Below the pieces are notes generated by a model. The model saw only the letters and a program-made list of their open reading frames with translations, had not been told where the DNA came from and did no database searches. Shown piece after piece: positions 1-11,638 of a stretch of DNA of 64,000 bases. The stretch comes from Flammula alnicola (Eukaryota > Basidiomycota > Agaricomycetes > Agaricales > Strophariaceae). Made by a program: the position numbers and the translations under genes. The stretch's first letter is position 1; each line of letters opens with the position of its first letter. The stretch lies in contig JADNRV010000007.1 in assembly GCA_015499995.1 (NCBI GenBank), positions 310,001 through 374,000 of the forward strand, in the 5' to 3' direction.

Positions 1-106
1 CGAGCGTGTGGGTTGGAACGCCCTTCTTTTCGGCTTCCGCACCTTGTTTCTTGAGGGTTTCTCGGTCTACACCATTGCCGTTGGGGGCAGGTAGACCGCC
101 TGGCAT
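1..106 (-). CDS. N-terminal fragment of an unrecognised gene, cut by the window edge
   Basis: A minus-strand reading frame opens with ATG at 106-104 and runs off the left edge. The visible protein begins MPGGLPAPNGNGVDRETLKK and continues with charged, lysine-rich residues. The sequence upstream of the ATG (107-200) is strongly pyrimidine-rich on the minus strand, as is usual just before fungal start codons, which supports the start. Only about 35 residues are visible, too few to name a family. It could also be a short first exon. Confidence 0.45.
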   Translation of the reverse strand, partial: MPGGLPAPNGNGVDRETLKKQGAEAEKKGVPTHTL

Positions 107-2135
107 GTTGAAAGTTGAATTGAGGGTTGCTGCCAGGGTTGTGGGGGAGGAGAGAGGGGGGAAAGAGAGGGAGCCAAGGAACGATAAGGTGGTATGGAGT
201 AGGAGCGACTAACAGCTAGAAGGAAAGCAGTGTCTCTTTTGAATACAGGACTATAAGGGTCGGGAATGCATGCCTGATGTCACCGCAATCATAAAGAATC
301 ATTTGAAAGGCTAGCTCGCGTCACGCTTGTTATTTGCGTCACACTCTATCTGGTTCTTCCGACCGAGACCTTGCAAGACTTGCGGCGCTCAGTCTCATAT
401 TCGGGCGTTATCTGGATAATGAAAATGTGGCCTTCGAATCCCACCAAGCGCGCATGGAAAAGTCAGCACGTCGACGAGAGCACAATATCCTCAGAGTATA
501 ACTATAACGAAATAAATCAGAACAAATACCACGCGCTGTCGTTCCAAAAATATCCCCTGTCTCGAAAATCTCGATCAGGATGCGGATCGCGAAGGACGAT
601 GACAACACTGACTGAATCAAGCTGCGCTATCGCACCACTGCCCTTACCCCAAAGTCGCCCCACCCCCAGTGGCATGAGCATCCTCGCGGTATCCACGCTA
701 TGATGCCCAGAGGCCACCCATGATATAAGTCCAAGTCTCTTTCCCCACGTACACGTTGTGCTCAGCACACGACCATCGACCAAGCTCCGACGCCACAGGG
801 CATTGCCAGGATGCATGCTATGCATCGCGCAATTGTTTGATGCGCAGTGATTTGCAAAATGTTGAATGTCTTGTTTGTCCGGAGGTAAGAACCCGCCGCT
901 GAACCGCCACACTGACTGTTCGACGGCGACGGCAGCTGAGATCCTGAGAGCTCGTGACAAAAATATGGTGCGCATGCGTGGCTGACCGGCTACATGGTGC
1001 GCTTCCGTTGTCTTTTCACGCACTCAGACGGATGCTTCAGAAATTCTACGATGATCCAAGCTATCTCCCCCATCATCCTTTATTTATCAACCCAAGTCGC
1101 CGAATCGTTGTACCGGCAAATTGAAGTGTTGGTTTTTGCGGTTGCACAATCTCAACAATACCACTAAAACCCTCGAAACCATAGTCACGAAAACAAAACG
1201 ATACCATACATCTAGAAAGTCAGTCTCAATCGAACCTGGTTTATGAAACCACGATTGAAAACCGCTGAAAAAAAATAATTCCAGGAACCTTCGTCAAATT
1301 GTATACATATTAGCATTCCAAGTCCTCAGACGCCGCCCCATCCTGCCCTATCTCACAATGCAGTCACGGTGATAATTCCCAGCATTACTTGGACAAGGAC
1401 AAGGAGGAAAAAAACGCAGCTTCTCGAGCACTGGCGATCGATATCCCGGTAATTACACAGGATATAGTTAGTACCTTTCTGAATAACGCTTCCATCACCG
1501 AGTCCAACAAATATTCATGTGGCCGCGGCGGCCCGCAACTCTCCATGTGCTCAGAGTGTTGGGCGCCTAATGCTTTATGTACATAACTGTTCCGAGCCTG
1601 AGGACGCTACTTGGTATTCGCAATGAATTCCAATACCCAAATTTCCGTCCTCATCTCCAAGCATACAGCCCAGACCTACTACACTAAATACTTGACTTTG
1701 TATGATAAGGAACTGCAAGGCGTATATCACATGGATTCAGGTGTGCCCAGCGGGCCGTCGTGTCGAATCTCGATCGAACGTTTGCCTGGCCCTAAGTACA
1801 CAGGGCACACACCTCGCTTGCAATATGCAAAATAAATGGACTTAACTCGAAGTGCAAGTGCAAGTGCAAGTGCTAAGATCATCCCACCAGAGCCTCGAGG
1901 CAGCCCAGTGGCAGCTGACCGCGGTCCGCTAGCCAAGAATGACAATCTATGCCCGTTTATATCAGTACATGAAAGGTCAGCGACGGTGCCCCTTCTTCCT
2001 ATCTCCCCTTGTCTCCCATATCCAACGCCATGAAGCTTAAGCATAACTATCAAGCTATGCCAAACCGTTAGTTGATAGGGAAGAATCAATACATCGACAT
2101 CAAGACTGACAAGAGGAGTCCAAGTCCGAAGGGGC
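107..2135. other. gene-poor stretch
   Basis: No reading frame here shows a recognisable domain or a convincing intron pattern. A 168-codon minus-strand frame (517-1023) is open but has no recognisable composition or start context. The only repeat seen is a short hexamer array at 1851-1874. The left part probably contains the promoter of the gene that leaves the window at position 1. Confidence 0.4.
1851..1874. repeat. hexamer microsatellite (AGTGCA)4
   Basis: Four consecutive copies of AGTGCA, the last ending in T, seen directly. It lies in non-coding sequence. Confidence 0.9.
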
Positions 2136-2149
2136 CATCAGGAAAAAAC
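2136..2149 (+). repeat. left terminal inverted repeat of element B
   Basis: CATCAGGAAAAAAC, an exact inverted match of 3558-3571. With the bases just outside, the inverted match extends to 16 bp (GC CATCAGG..., the outer GC also being the target duplication). Confidence 0.85.
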
Positions 2150-2819
2150 GCCCAGCTCGTAGTCACCTGCCAAGCTTTGTTGTAGAATATAGGCTCCAGT
2201 CGCTTACATCGATGTTGCATGTGCTTATGTTGATCTGCATCACCTATGATCACTCCGGGAGCCGTCACTAGCGGCTAAGTTGTGCCTTGTTGCATTGGCA
2301 CGCAGCTGCATTGTTCGGCATAGTGTGCCGTACCGACTATGGATCACTACAAAGACTATAGATTATTGTAATCTTTGAAAGCAACTACAGGTACATTATA
2401 ATTAAAAGCACTTGGTTACTTTAATAAATGTCTCGAATACAAGACTACTGTACTCCCCTGCAAGTGTCGCCCTCTTTTTGTGGGCCCCAACTTCCGAGTC
2501 ATTGGTTGGAGCTCACCTGCAAGCAGTCAACCTTTTACCACTATCGCAGCGGGGCTCACCACATCCTCGGATGCTCGCACCTGTCGTTCGAGTCCGCTTG
2601 GGTATATAATAAGGATCCAACACTGATCGCCAGTGCTTGGGGGTGAAATTTGGTGAAATTCGCAAAGTTCATTTGAACTCCGACATCACGTGACATTGTT
2701 GATCAAAGTTCAACTTCGTCGCCTTGTTATTATTAACCGTGTCAACCCAGCTTGTCCTCTTCCCACCACTACCCACTGCCCTCAACTCTCGTGTCCCTCG
2801 ACATGCAACGACACTACCA

Positions 2820-3100
2820 TGGAGGCAAGCTGGAATGCCTCACTAGATGACTTTCCTTCAGCAGACCCTGTTGATGGGAGGCGACAATCCAACCGATCGT
2901 AAGTTCTCGGCCCCGGATGTATTGTTCAACGCCACTAATATAACATTCTCTCATCTAGCGAAGCCGATGCCACTGTTAACTGCACCACGCAACACACAAG
3001 CGATGGTGAGCGATCCCATGCACAGGTCAGAATTGCCGACCACTTGCTCTTACTTCCCACCTCTGCCTGCTCGACTGAGACCCCAAATACGTTATAGGCT
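2820..3100 (+). other. possible small two-exon reading frame inside element B
   Basis: From ATG at 2820 a frame of about 27 codons meets a GTAAGT donor near 2899. A TAG acceptor near 2959 restores an open frame that ends at a TAG about 50 codons later. The product would be about 70 residues with no recognisable domain. Splice-like motifs are common in AT-rich DNA, so this is a weak candidate. It is noted because it lies in the part of element B that has no match in element A. Confidence 0.2.
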
Positions 3101-3557
3101 GTAACCCTCTCCTCTTCCTGGCCACTCACTCACTTCATCTTCGTGTATAGGTATTCTGCTCACGCCATCAGTGCTACGCCCCCGCCGTGCTGCTGCTGAT
3201 TCGTTACAGCTTTGGATCCCGCTTTCTCGGAGGATTACTGCTCTCAAAATGGAAAGAGCTTCACCTGTGTGTCAGTAGGATTACATTTAGCTAGCTAGAT
3301 TCTTTAGTTTTATCAATTTATTCTGTTTTTTATTCTCCAAATGTGCGATTTGGTCTGCCGCCAGCTATTGAGATTAATAATATCCTACATGGAATATAGA
3401 TCGATATGTAGGCTATGTAGGCTATGGTCCTACCGGACAACAGGAGCAACGTAGGTGCATATAGTTCCACTATGGAGCTATGTTGCCCTATATTTTAGGG
3501 GGATGTCTACGGTGCTATGATTACTACATATTCAATGTTGTACAATGTATACATCGG

Positions 3558-3571
3558 GTTTTTTCCTGATG
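3558..3571 (-). repeat. right terminal inverted repeat of element B
   Basis: Exact reverse complement of 2136-2149, followed by GC, the second copy of the 2-bp target duplication. Confidence 0.85.
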
Positions 3572-4226
3572 GCTGCGTTCCTCAATGTCATTGACGAACT
3601 CGCAACCAATCCACCTTGAGACTTGCGACGAGTGAGGTGGGCATTTACATTCCTTTCCTTTCTCTATACATACTCTAATATAAGTAATATAGCGAGTGAC
3701 TCCCTCTACCAACACACCAAACCAAACCACGACATCGACATCGATGTCGACCACTTTAAATTCGAACCCCGGTCAACAGGCGCGTCGCGAGACGACGTCG
3801 TCAACGGTGGTCGAGGTTGTCCTACACATAACACAATGGGCATCGCGGCTCTGGCCACTAGACGTATGCGGTCGATCCTCCGTACTATATTTCCTTCGCT
3901 CTTCGCTCTCCGGTGGTCTCCATTCGCTTCCGATTCCATCCAATCCAATCCAATCCTTTCCCATTTCGAATCCAGGACCCCAGAGAGACATGCAATAACC
4001 AACCGATCAACCAAACCCAGCCCGAGCCGCAGAGAAGGAAAGAAGGAAAGAGAGGGGATAGAGTGAATGAAGGAAAAAGAAAGAAAGAAGAAAAACAACA
4101 AATCGGAAAAGAGGAAAAAAGAGAGTGGAGTAAAGAACTAACTATCGTTCATATCGTTCGAAAAGAAGAAAAAAAGGTTGAAAGACGATAAAATTACACG
4201 CAGATCCACATCCCTCCCTCCATCCA
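3572..4226. other. 3' flank of the Nudix gene, with a purine-rich strand
   Basis: No supported gene. From about 4010 to 4190 the plus strand is almost pure purine (GAAAGAAGGAAAG-like), so the minus strand is pyrimidine-rich. This lies just past the stop codon of the minus-strand Nudix gene and is probably its 3' untranslated region and terminator area. Confidence 0.4.
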
Positions 4227-5849
4227 TCAGCTGAATATCCACCATAGCGCAAACGACACGCCAAATATCACGCCCAAGGCACGCGCAACGATGACGACGA
4301 CGAGCGCTTTGCGGATCGCAGCGTAAAAGGTGTTGAGTGCAGAGCCGGACCAGTTTATCCTGTCGGCATCGCAACAAACGCATCGTGAGCATGACGCACC
4401 AGGAGAAGGATCAAAAAACAAGTCCGCTTACCGTCTATCATTAGTCCCACCCTCGCGCACGCTCGCCTCCCATCCCCTAATAACCTCCCGGTACCGCTTG
4501 CCAAATACCCTACACCGCCATCATCAGTCCCAACATAGATACGCGCAGAGAAAAAAAAAACTCACCAAATCCAAAAGTTCACATCAGGGTACGAGAACCG
4601 CGGAAACACGCTCGCTAGACTCGGGGCGACGTACTCCATCCTAAAGTCCTCCGCGACATGTTGATACGGCAGCTGCATGACCTGCGAGAGCGGCGAGGAC
4701 GGCGTGGGGCTGGACCGCCCGCTACTAGCCCCACTGCGGTTAGGCGCCGCAGGTAAAGGCAGGATCATATAGGACATGAGATCGAGCGTCATGCCGAGAG
4801 ACAACCCCCACAGCTTGAGCTGCATGGCTGGGACACCCTTCTCTGCGAAGAGCTCACGCGACTTGGTGTCTGTGGCTGGAGGAGTTGAAGCATCCGGATG
4901 GGGGAGAACGATAGCTGGGAACTGCATGCTGCCGATCAACACGCGGACGAGGACTCTTAGGACCGCGGAGTGTTTTGGCGCTAAGCGAGACGCGGCATCG
5001 ACTGTTACGGTAGACCATGTCGGGGGTTGGTTGAGTGAGACTAGCGAGGCGAGGGGTGTCCAGTGCAGCGAGGTGGTGTCGACGGGTTCCGGAGGAGGTG
5101 CGCTGGGTGTTAGCTGGAGAAAGACGAAAGGAGAAAGGATCATGAGGAGGCGCTTTCCGAGGGACGTTGTGATTTCGCGGTCGTCGAGCTGGCCGATGCA
5201 GGTGTAGCAGGGCTCTGCGAGGTCAATGCCGATCTCCTCCCACGTCTGCCTCATGGCTGCATACATGGTTCATAGGAGCAATAAAGCAAGACACGACATG
5301 AAACACGAAGAAGGACGCAACGAGTCAGCTATCAAGCATAACACAATACAAGACGCTGCGCACCGGTATACAAGCCGCCTTCATCGTCTGGCTCCTGTCG
5401 GCCACCAGGGAAGGCAACGTGGGCCTCGTTGGTGTTATGTCTGAGTTTAGCCTGCCACAGCGATGCATCGGTAACGACAGCATTATCGCGATGGAGATAC
5501 AGAAGCTCGGGGCGGGCGTGTGGGTCGTTTACCCAGTCGGCCTCGAAGAACTGGGTGAGGGTGAGGGGCTTGTCCGGGTTGGGGGGCAGAGGGTTGTTCG
5601 GAGAGGGCACGACGCGGATAATGAGGGCCACTGCGGCTCTGCGGGGTTCTGTACTGGATATGTTAGATTGGGGAATGGGCCGTAGATAGTGGAACATACG
5701 GGTTGGGGGCGAAGCGATAATGCGCGGGGGAGTTGAGCGAATGCGGTGGAGGGCACGGGCAAGGAGCGGGACAGTCGAGGGTGGAGATTCTAACTAGCAG
5801 TCAGTAGCACTCTCATTTGCAGAGATACGAGCGATATACCTTTGTTCAT
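4227..5849 (-). CDS. Nudix hydrolase (PCD1/NUDT7-8-like) with a C-terminal membrane segment
   Basis: Six exons read on the minus strand: 5849-5840, 5789-5700, 5648-5364, 5256-4566, 4509-4432 and 4359-4227, giving 428 residues with every junction in phase. The Nudix box spans residues about 115-138 (FPGGRQEP followed by MRQTWEEIGID); it is split by intron 3 and has Q where the classic REUxEE motif has E. The PGGRQEP start fits the coenzyme A/nucleotide diphosphatase branch of the family, whose usual members are shorter (about 250-350 residues). After the fold comes a long Ser/Pro-rich part, then a C-terminal hydrophobic helix (about 20 residues ending ALWWIFS), predicting a tail-anchored membrane enzyme. 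Substrate is inferred only. It lies 224 bp downstream of the UGO1-like gene on the same strand. Confidence 0.8.
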
Positions 5850-6073
5850 GGTAGGATCGTTAGAGGTCGTGAGTCCAAGTCCAACCCCAAAACTATTTTT
5901 CGCTGACGTCCATTCCCCGGCATTTCCCGCCATTCCGGTAACACGGCTTCTTCTCCGCTGACTTCAACCTACTTTGTTTTCACAGTGAAATTAAACAGAA
6001 CCTATTCATAATACCAATTCCATAAAGCAACGATAAGATTTTATTTTTTGACTGTAATACTAACTAGTTTAAT

Positions 6074-7779
6074 TCATATCTCAGCCCATCCGCCATCGGC
6101 CTCGTCGCCCCCTCCTATCAGCGCCAGTCCAAATACAATCGCACTCGCGCCCAGTCGCATGCCCAGACCCCGGTACAGCTGTCCTAGACCCGTATTCCTG
6201 AACCAGCTCTGGTACTCGTCTCGCTCCTCTACAGTCTCCTTCTCACCCTCGGCCGCTGTACCCTCTCTCGCCTTCTCCTTCCCTTTACTCGACATCCTCC
6301 TCCTTCTCGGACTCTGACTAATAGGCAAATCCGACCTCTCCTCCGTCAGGATATGCCAGAACGCGTCCACAACCCCATTATACGGCGCCGGCCGTAACTC
6401 CACACACCCCTTCACCGGCGCCGCCGACCCCCGCACCTGCACCTGCAGTCGCCTCCGAATCGTCTCGATCGGCAGCGTCACCAGCAGCCCAAGACAGCTG
6501 CTCCCAAGCTCCGCCATGCCCCACCCAATGGGATGCGTGTCTTCCGTGATATGCCCATACCCGAAATACGACGTCACCATCCCCGGAAGCGCGAGTGACA
6601 CGATCGGGCGCAGCGCGTTGTCCAGGAGCGTTGGGATGAGCAGGTGCGGGTGAAGGTACATCCCCCGCAGGCCGCCTTCGTCTCGGAGAATTTGTTGGAA
6701 GGCGTCGATAGGGCCAGAGTACCGTCTATATCTGGCAGTAAATGATTGAACAATAAGACGCGTGCGGACGAGATCTAATGGCGAGAGCAAGAATCCTGTT
6801 ATCAGGTGTGATGCGACGGGAAGAATGATGGGTGGTTGGTGGAAGGGTGACATGTTTGGGAAGAATAGGGATTGTAGAAATCCGTTGAGCATAGGTTGTA
6901 GTGTATCGGATATGACTTCAGTTACGCAGGATGTTAGGAGGCCTGTAGGTAGGACGAAAAACAGGGATGAGCATCAACTCGAAAAAAGAATTTTTTGGCA
7001 CATACCTTTCCACAAGGCAAGCCAACCTTCGGCTCTGAAGCGCCCTACGCGCTTCATCATGCCCCAAACGCCATCAGCGCTGCCGACAGGGATGATGTAC
7101 TCCGGCCGCGTCCCTTCCTCAAGCACAGACCGCCGAATGACGTACCCCTGGTCGTCCGTGCGTGCTCGAGGGGCAGGTGGCCGCGACGTCGTCGGTGCCG
7201 CATGGGGGTCCGCGAAATAGGAATCATCTCCCGTCGAGTCGTCGCTTAACTGCGCAGGGCGAAAGCACAGTTCCGATGATGAAAGGAAAGCAAACAAAAA
7301 AGAAAAAATAAATAAACGGATCATCAGTTCCAATACCCCAGCCAAAAAACCAGAAAAATAAAGATTAAGAGGGGACTTACAGCATCCTCATTATCATCCT
7401 CGCCAATCTCCTCCAGCACATCCACCTCGCCCGCATCGCGCGGGACCCACTGCACCTGCAGGAGCAGCTTGCCGACCTCCCAGGGCATCACGATCGCCGT
7501 GCTCGTGTACTGCAGCACCGCGGACGCCACGAACGCCTTGAAGAGCTGCGCGACGTTGACCCCCGCGGGCTCGGACATGTCGAGCGACGGCGAGAGGTCG
7601 AAGATGGAGTTGTGCGAGGGCCGTGAAGACCATTGGTATGTTATCGTGCTTGGGTCCGCCGGGGCGGGTGCGGGGGCTGAGGGGGCACTGCTAGAGGCAT
7701 TGGGCGGCGTAGGCGGGACGAAGGACCATGCTTGGTTGGGGTCGATGTACAGGTCTCGGAGCGATGGTGGGGGGTTCAT
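6074..7779 (-). CDS. ugo1: UGO1-like mitochondrial carrier-family protein
   Basis: Three exons on the minus strand: 7779-7381, 7249-7006 and 6942-6074, 503 residues. The start is the ATG at 7779-7777. The protein opens MNPPPSLRDLYIDPNQAWSF, has a Pro/Ala-rich segment, then carrier-like helices. Signatures of the mitochondrial carrier fold are SPLDLVRTRLIVQS, with the P-x-D-x-x-R/K pattern, and a degenerate LPIETIRRRLQVQV. Fungal UGO1 proteins are outer-membrane members of the carrier family that act with Fzo1 and Mgm1 in mitochondrial fusion. Length, divergent repeats and the N-terminal cytosolic region fit that group, but a different orphan carrier (SLC25A46-like) cannot be excluded. The upstream sequence from 7786 on is part of a tandem duplication, so its promoter has a second copy at 10504. 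Confidence 0.68.
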
Positions 7780-7785
7780 CACATT

Positions 7786-10503
7786 GGGTGGGGTGGTCGG
7801 GTCAGTAGTTTAATGTGGGTAATCCCACTGGCGTATGATAGGTCGATGGGGCAGAAGCGGTGCGCTCTGCTCACTGTCAGTGCTCGGATCCTCCGAGTCA
7901 ATGGAATCCACGGTCACGAAAAGGATATGCTCGGCACGTTACAGTGTTAGATGGTCTTGCCAAATATGCATACACAACCGCCTGATAGCTTCAACTTGAA
8001 TCCTCTTGTTTCCGGTACTTTCTCTGTTATCTTGTCCGTAACATATCTCGGGTTTCTCCTTTGCCCATTAGACTCAGAATCACACATCCATCGGCAGCTA
8101 TTCAAACGAGCGTTTGCAGCGACCCGAGCTGCCTTGATTTCGAGATGAGGCGAGGTTCACCTCGGGGTCACCTCACTTCGGGGACAACACTAGGTTTGCT
8201 TCAACTTTTCCTCGTCAGTGCCGTGCTTGAAGCGCTTTGGCGTCGCCAATCGGATGATTTCGTTCTGTCCAACTGATAAAGCATCATCTTGCGGCATGTC
8301 AATGACAACCCCGCACTGGAACCGGATGATAACTCCTGTCGCCTAAAATTGTCTCAACACTGGCACAAATCCTCACTACCACGCTGATATCCATCAGATA
8401 TGTTCGTCTTTTATTCCATTGTGGCAATATATAACCACAGCCCTCCCAACTGACAGACGCCGTTGGATAGTCTGCACCATCACCATTGCCCACGGGCCCC
8501 ACTTCAGCTGGTCCTTGTCCTCCTCCTGCCAATACGCACCGGCGTCAACAACGTCCACGGATAACTGGCTTGCGGCTTCAACTCTACACTTTACGCTCGT
8601 TAATTCCTGCTTTCGTTTCCCTTTCTCTACATAGTTTCGGGCGATGGCATCTTCCGCCACACGCTCCGTAATCCTGGACGACACCGATCCTTCAATCACC
8701 TACATAGGAGCATGGGGCCTGGATCAAGGCGTTTCGGGCGTCGTCTCTGTAGGTGGCCTGAACATTGTCTCGCTTGTGTATAATGCCACTTTGCATTGGA
8801 CACAGTCGGATGGTAGTTTGTCTTTTGCTTTCAATGGTTCGTCTCCTTCATGCTCCTTCCTGTATTTTAATGCGGGATTGCCTTAGGTGGAAATCGCTGG
8901 TTTAACTGGAACACTAACTAAGCTCTACTTGTAGGCACAGGCATTGTGGTGCTCGGGGCAGTCAACTTCGTGCCGACTGAAGCACTTGGACAATGTTTTA
9001 TCGACGGCATCGCGACCGACATGACCGCCAACGCTATAGGCGTTAGCGGGGTCGTACTGTGCAGTGATTATGGCTTGTCCTCGGGACCGCACCTGTTAAC
9101 ATTAAATCTCACGGGAATTGGCACGTACACCCCAGCATCTGGGGTGCCGAACCGACTTTGGATAGACGAGATTAATTATAACCCCACTTCGAGCGTGGCG
9201 ATGGATAAAGTGCCTGCGGTACAGATCTTTCCAGGGACGAACAGTTCAAGTACTCATCTGGATGGGAACCATATAGCGTTTCTCCTAGCATAGAAACGAC
9301 GCGGCAAACGAATGCATCTGTGACCTTTCCCTTTGAAGGTGCGTGTACGAAATTTGGTCCGTGTCTAAACCTCGCCCTGATTAATTCTCTTCTTCCGTTC
9401 GTCTCCAGGTGTCTCCGTCGCGTATTATAGCAGTTCAATCGACGATAACAGCACTGTAGCCATAAATGCAACATACTCCATCGATGGACAACCCCCCGTC
9501 TCATTCTCAATAATCGATAACAGTAGCGCCCCCCTTTTCAATGTCGCTGGACTGTCTGGTGGTCAACACACGCTGACCGTTACTAACCAGGGAAACTCTA
9601 CGACAATGGCTCTTGTGCTTTTTTACCTTATAGTCAAGAACACGCTTAGCACCTCGAGTTCTACAACTTCTTCCGTCTCATCTACTTCTCCCGGCAAACC
9701 TCCCTCAGTTAGCGCGCCAAGTGGCTCAGGATTGCCTTCTACTAGCTCAAGATCGCCTTCTGCTACAGGATCGAATGGATCACACAAGTTAAACTACGTC
9801 GGTGCAATAGTAGGAGCCGTCATAGGTGTCATTGCTCTAGCCATCCTCTGCATCATCTTCTTCCTTCGACATCGCAAACGGGCGGCATCTCGGAATCGTA
9901 TATCCATTTTCGACGCGGAGCTATGGTATTCTGATTACCCCTCAATTCCACCATCAGTTCCGAGACCTTTCCCCCTTCAAAGTACTCAAGGACTCGGTCA
10001 ACAATCTCCGCAAGTGGATATGCCGCGACGCACGCAGAATACCGTCAAGCCGATACCCTTCCTGCAGCAACAATATCAGCGTACAATAACAAGCATCAAA
10101 GCACGCGGTCGCGGTGGAGGTACTCAAGCCCCGACTGCACAACAACGAGCGTTAGGTCCAGCCAGCCCTCCAATACAATCCTCCTCGATGCGCAAGGTTC
10201 CTGCACGGCAGAACCGGCCACCATCTGAGATAGTCGTTACACATGAAGATAGTGGGCTCCGACTACCCCAGCCTGAGCAGGAGGCGCCTGAGCATGAGTC
10301 GCCTCCGCCGCGTATAGTAGAATTGCCTCCGACTTACACCCCCTGATCATGTACCCTTTGTCAATGTAACAAAAGTATTTATTAAGTTTCAAGCCCCCAA
10401 AACCATCACCACTAGCGAACCACCGGCTTCGACAAGCAATGAGAGGTTAAAGGTTACATATGCATCATAACCGTTGAGGGAAAATATTCTGGGTTGCATG
10501 CTA
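7786..10503 (+). repeat. tandem segmental duplication, unit I
   Basis: Starts at a TGGGTGGG motif seven bases upstream of the UGO1-like start codon and contains membrane-protein gene copy 1. The opening (GTCAGTAGTTTAATGTGGGT and following) recurs at 10515. Further matches run through the 5' flank (for example CTAAAATTGTCTCAACACT at 8344 and 11033) and into the gene, so units I and II are head-to-tail copies about 2.7 kb apart. Confidence 0.85.
8644..10346 (+). pseudogene. membrane-protein gene copy 1, one-base frameshift
   Basis: A family common in Agaricomycetes: an extracellular beta-rich region, a Ser/Thr-rich stretch, one membrane helix and a Pro-rich cytosolic tail. Exon 1 begins at ATG 8644 (VILDDTDPSITYIGAW near residue 10) and splices at about 8836 to 8937; a second intron lies at about 9340-9408. 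Exon 2 (GQCFIDG, LWIDEINYNPTS) loses its frame near 9230, because the copy at 28.7 kb has one more base there. After the shift the frame matches the other copy again (QFKYSSGWE). The last exon is open to 10346: SIDGQPPVSF, a Ser/Thr-rich linker, helix VGAIVGAVIGVIALAILC, then a tail ending ELPPTYTP. Function unknown; a ligand- or carbohydrate-binding receptor role is often guessed. A sequencing error could produce the same shift. Confidence 0.75.
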
Positions 10504-11638
10504 TTGGGTGGGTTGGGTCAGTAGTTTAATGTGGGTAATCCCACTGGTGTATGATAGGTAGATAGAGCAGAAGCGGCGGAGGTGGAGTTTACCCGTGCGC
10601 TATATGGATGGAATGCACGATCACGCAAAATATGCATGTAGATGGTCTTGCCAAATATGCATACACAGCCGCCTGATAGTTTCCTCTTCGTTGAATCTTT
10701 CCGCTACGTCGAAGCTTTCTCTGTTATCTTCATGAACTTTGTCCGTAACCTCGGCTTGTCCATGTTTTTTGCAAGAAAGGTCTTTCTTTAATCTTGTAGC
10801 ATGATGTCTTGACACATCTCGCGTTCCTCCTTTCGCCCCTGGACTCAGAATCACACATCCATCGGCAGCTATGGAAACGAGCTTTTGCTTCAAGTTTTCC
10901 TCGTCCGTGCCGTGCTTGAAGTGCTTTGGCATCGCCAGTCGGATTCTGTCCAACTGATAAAGCATCATTTTGCGACACAGTGCACAGTCAATGACAAACC
11001 CGCATTGGAACCCGATGACGACTCCTGTCGCCTAAAATTGTCTCAACACTCGCACAAATCCTCTGATATCCATCAGAACCGATCCTTCAATCACCTACAT
11101 AGGAGCATGGGACCTGGATCAAGGTGTTTCGGGCGTCGCCTCTGCAGCTGAGGAGACAGTTGCGGGGCCTGCATATAATGCCACTTCACATTGGACACAG
11201 TCGGATGGTAGTTTGTCTTTTACTTTCAATGGTTCGTCTCCTTCATGCTCCTTCCTGTATTTTAATGCGGGATTACCTTCGGCGGCAACTGCTGGTTTAA
11301 CTGGAACACTTACTAAGCTCTGCTTGTAGGCACAGACATTATGGTGAGCAGGGCAATCAACTTCGTGCCGACTGGAACACTTGGACAATGTTTTATCGAC
11401 GGCGTCGCGACCGACAACATAACCGACCTAATGATCCGCGTTGGAATAGTAGGCACAAACGGGAACCCGCTGTGCATTCATAGCGGCTTGTCCTCAGGAC
11501 CGCACCTGTTGACGATAAATCTCACGGGAATAGGCACGTACACCCCAGCGCCAGGAGCGTCTGGGGCGCCGAACCGATTTTGGGTAGACGAGGTTAATTA
11601 TGCTCCTACTTCGAGTGTGGCGATGGATGAAGTGCGTT
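10504..11638 (+). repeat. tandem segmental duplication, unit II
   Basis: Direct copy of unit I. Compared with unit I it lacks about 280 bp (the counterpart of 8401-8680), which removes the promoter-proximal region and start codon of the membrane-protein gene. Homology stops abruptly at about 11636, inside exon 2, where an unrelated coiled-coil sequence begins. Confidence 0.8.

Larger units (their letters stand above)
2136..3571. mobile_element. element B: short non-autonomous relative of element A
   Basis: The segment starts with CATCAGGAAAAAAC (2136-2149) and ends with its exact reverse complement (3558-3571). The flanking dinucleotides are GC on both sides (2134-2135 and 3572-3573), a 2-bp target duplication. 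The first about 250 bp resemble the left end of element A (for example CACTACAAAGACTATAGAT near 2345 versus 20148-20172), and the last about 180 bp resemble its right end (GGGGGATGTCTAC near 3500 versus 26855). The transposase and DUF6532 genes are absent. The middle (about 2400-3390) does not visibly match element A, so B is either an internally deleted copy that later diverged or a copy carrying other DNA. About 1.44 kb. Confidence 0.8.

Noticed and set aside
517..1023. 168-codon minus-strand frame
   Set aside because: No recognisable domain, no typical start context and no intron pattern; kept only as a note in the gene-poor stretch.
2136..2160. Idea that the CATCAGG region at 2136 is the end of a second deaminase-like gene
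   Set aside because: The upstream bases show no deaminase similarity, and the same sequence forms an inverted repeat with 3558-3571, which a gene 3' end would not explain.
3755..3780. GGTTCGAA-like B box of a tRNA on the minus strand
   Set aside because: The flanking bases do not form a T-arm and no A box or cloverleaf could be drawn.
3623..4066. 147-codon plus-strand frame near the Nudix 3' flank
   Set aside because: Low-complexity from purine/pyrimidine strand bias, with competing frames on both strands; no family features.
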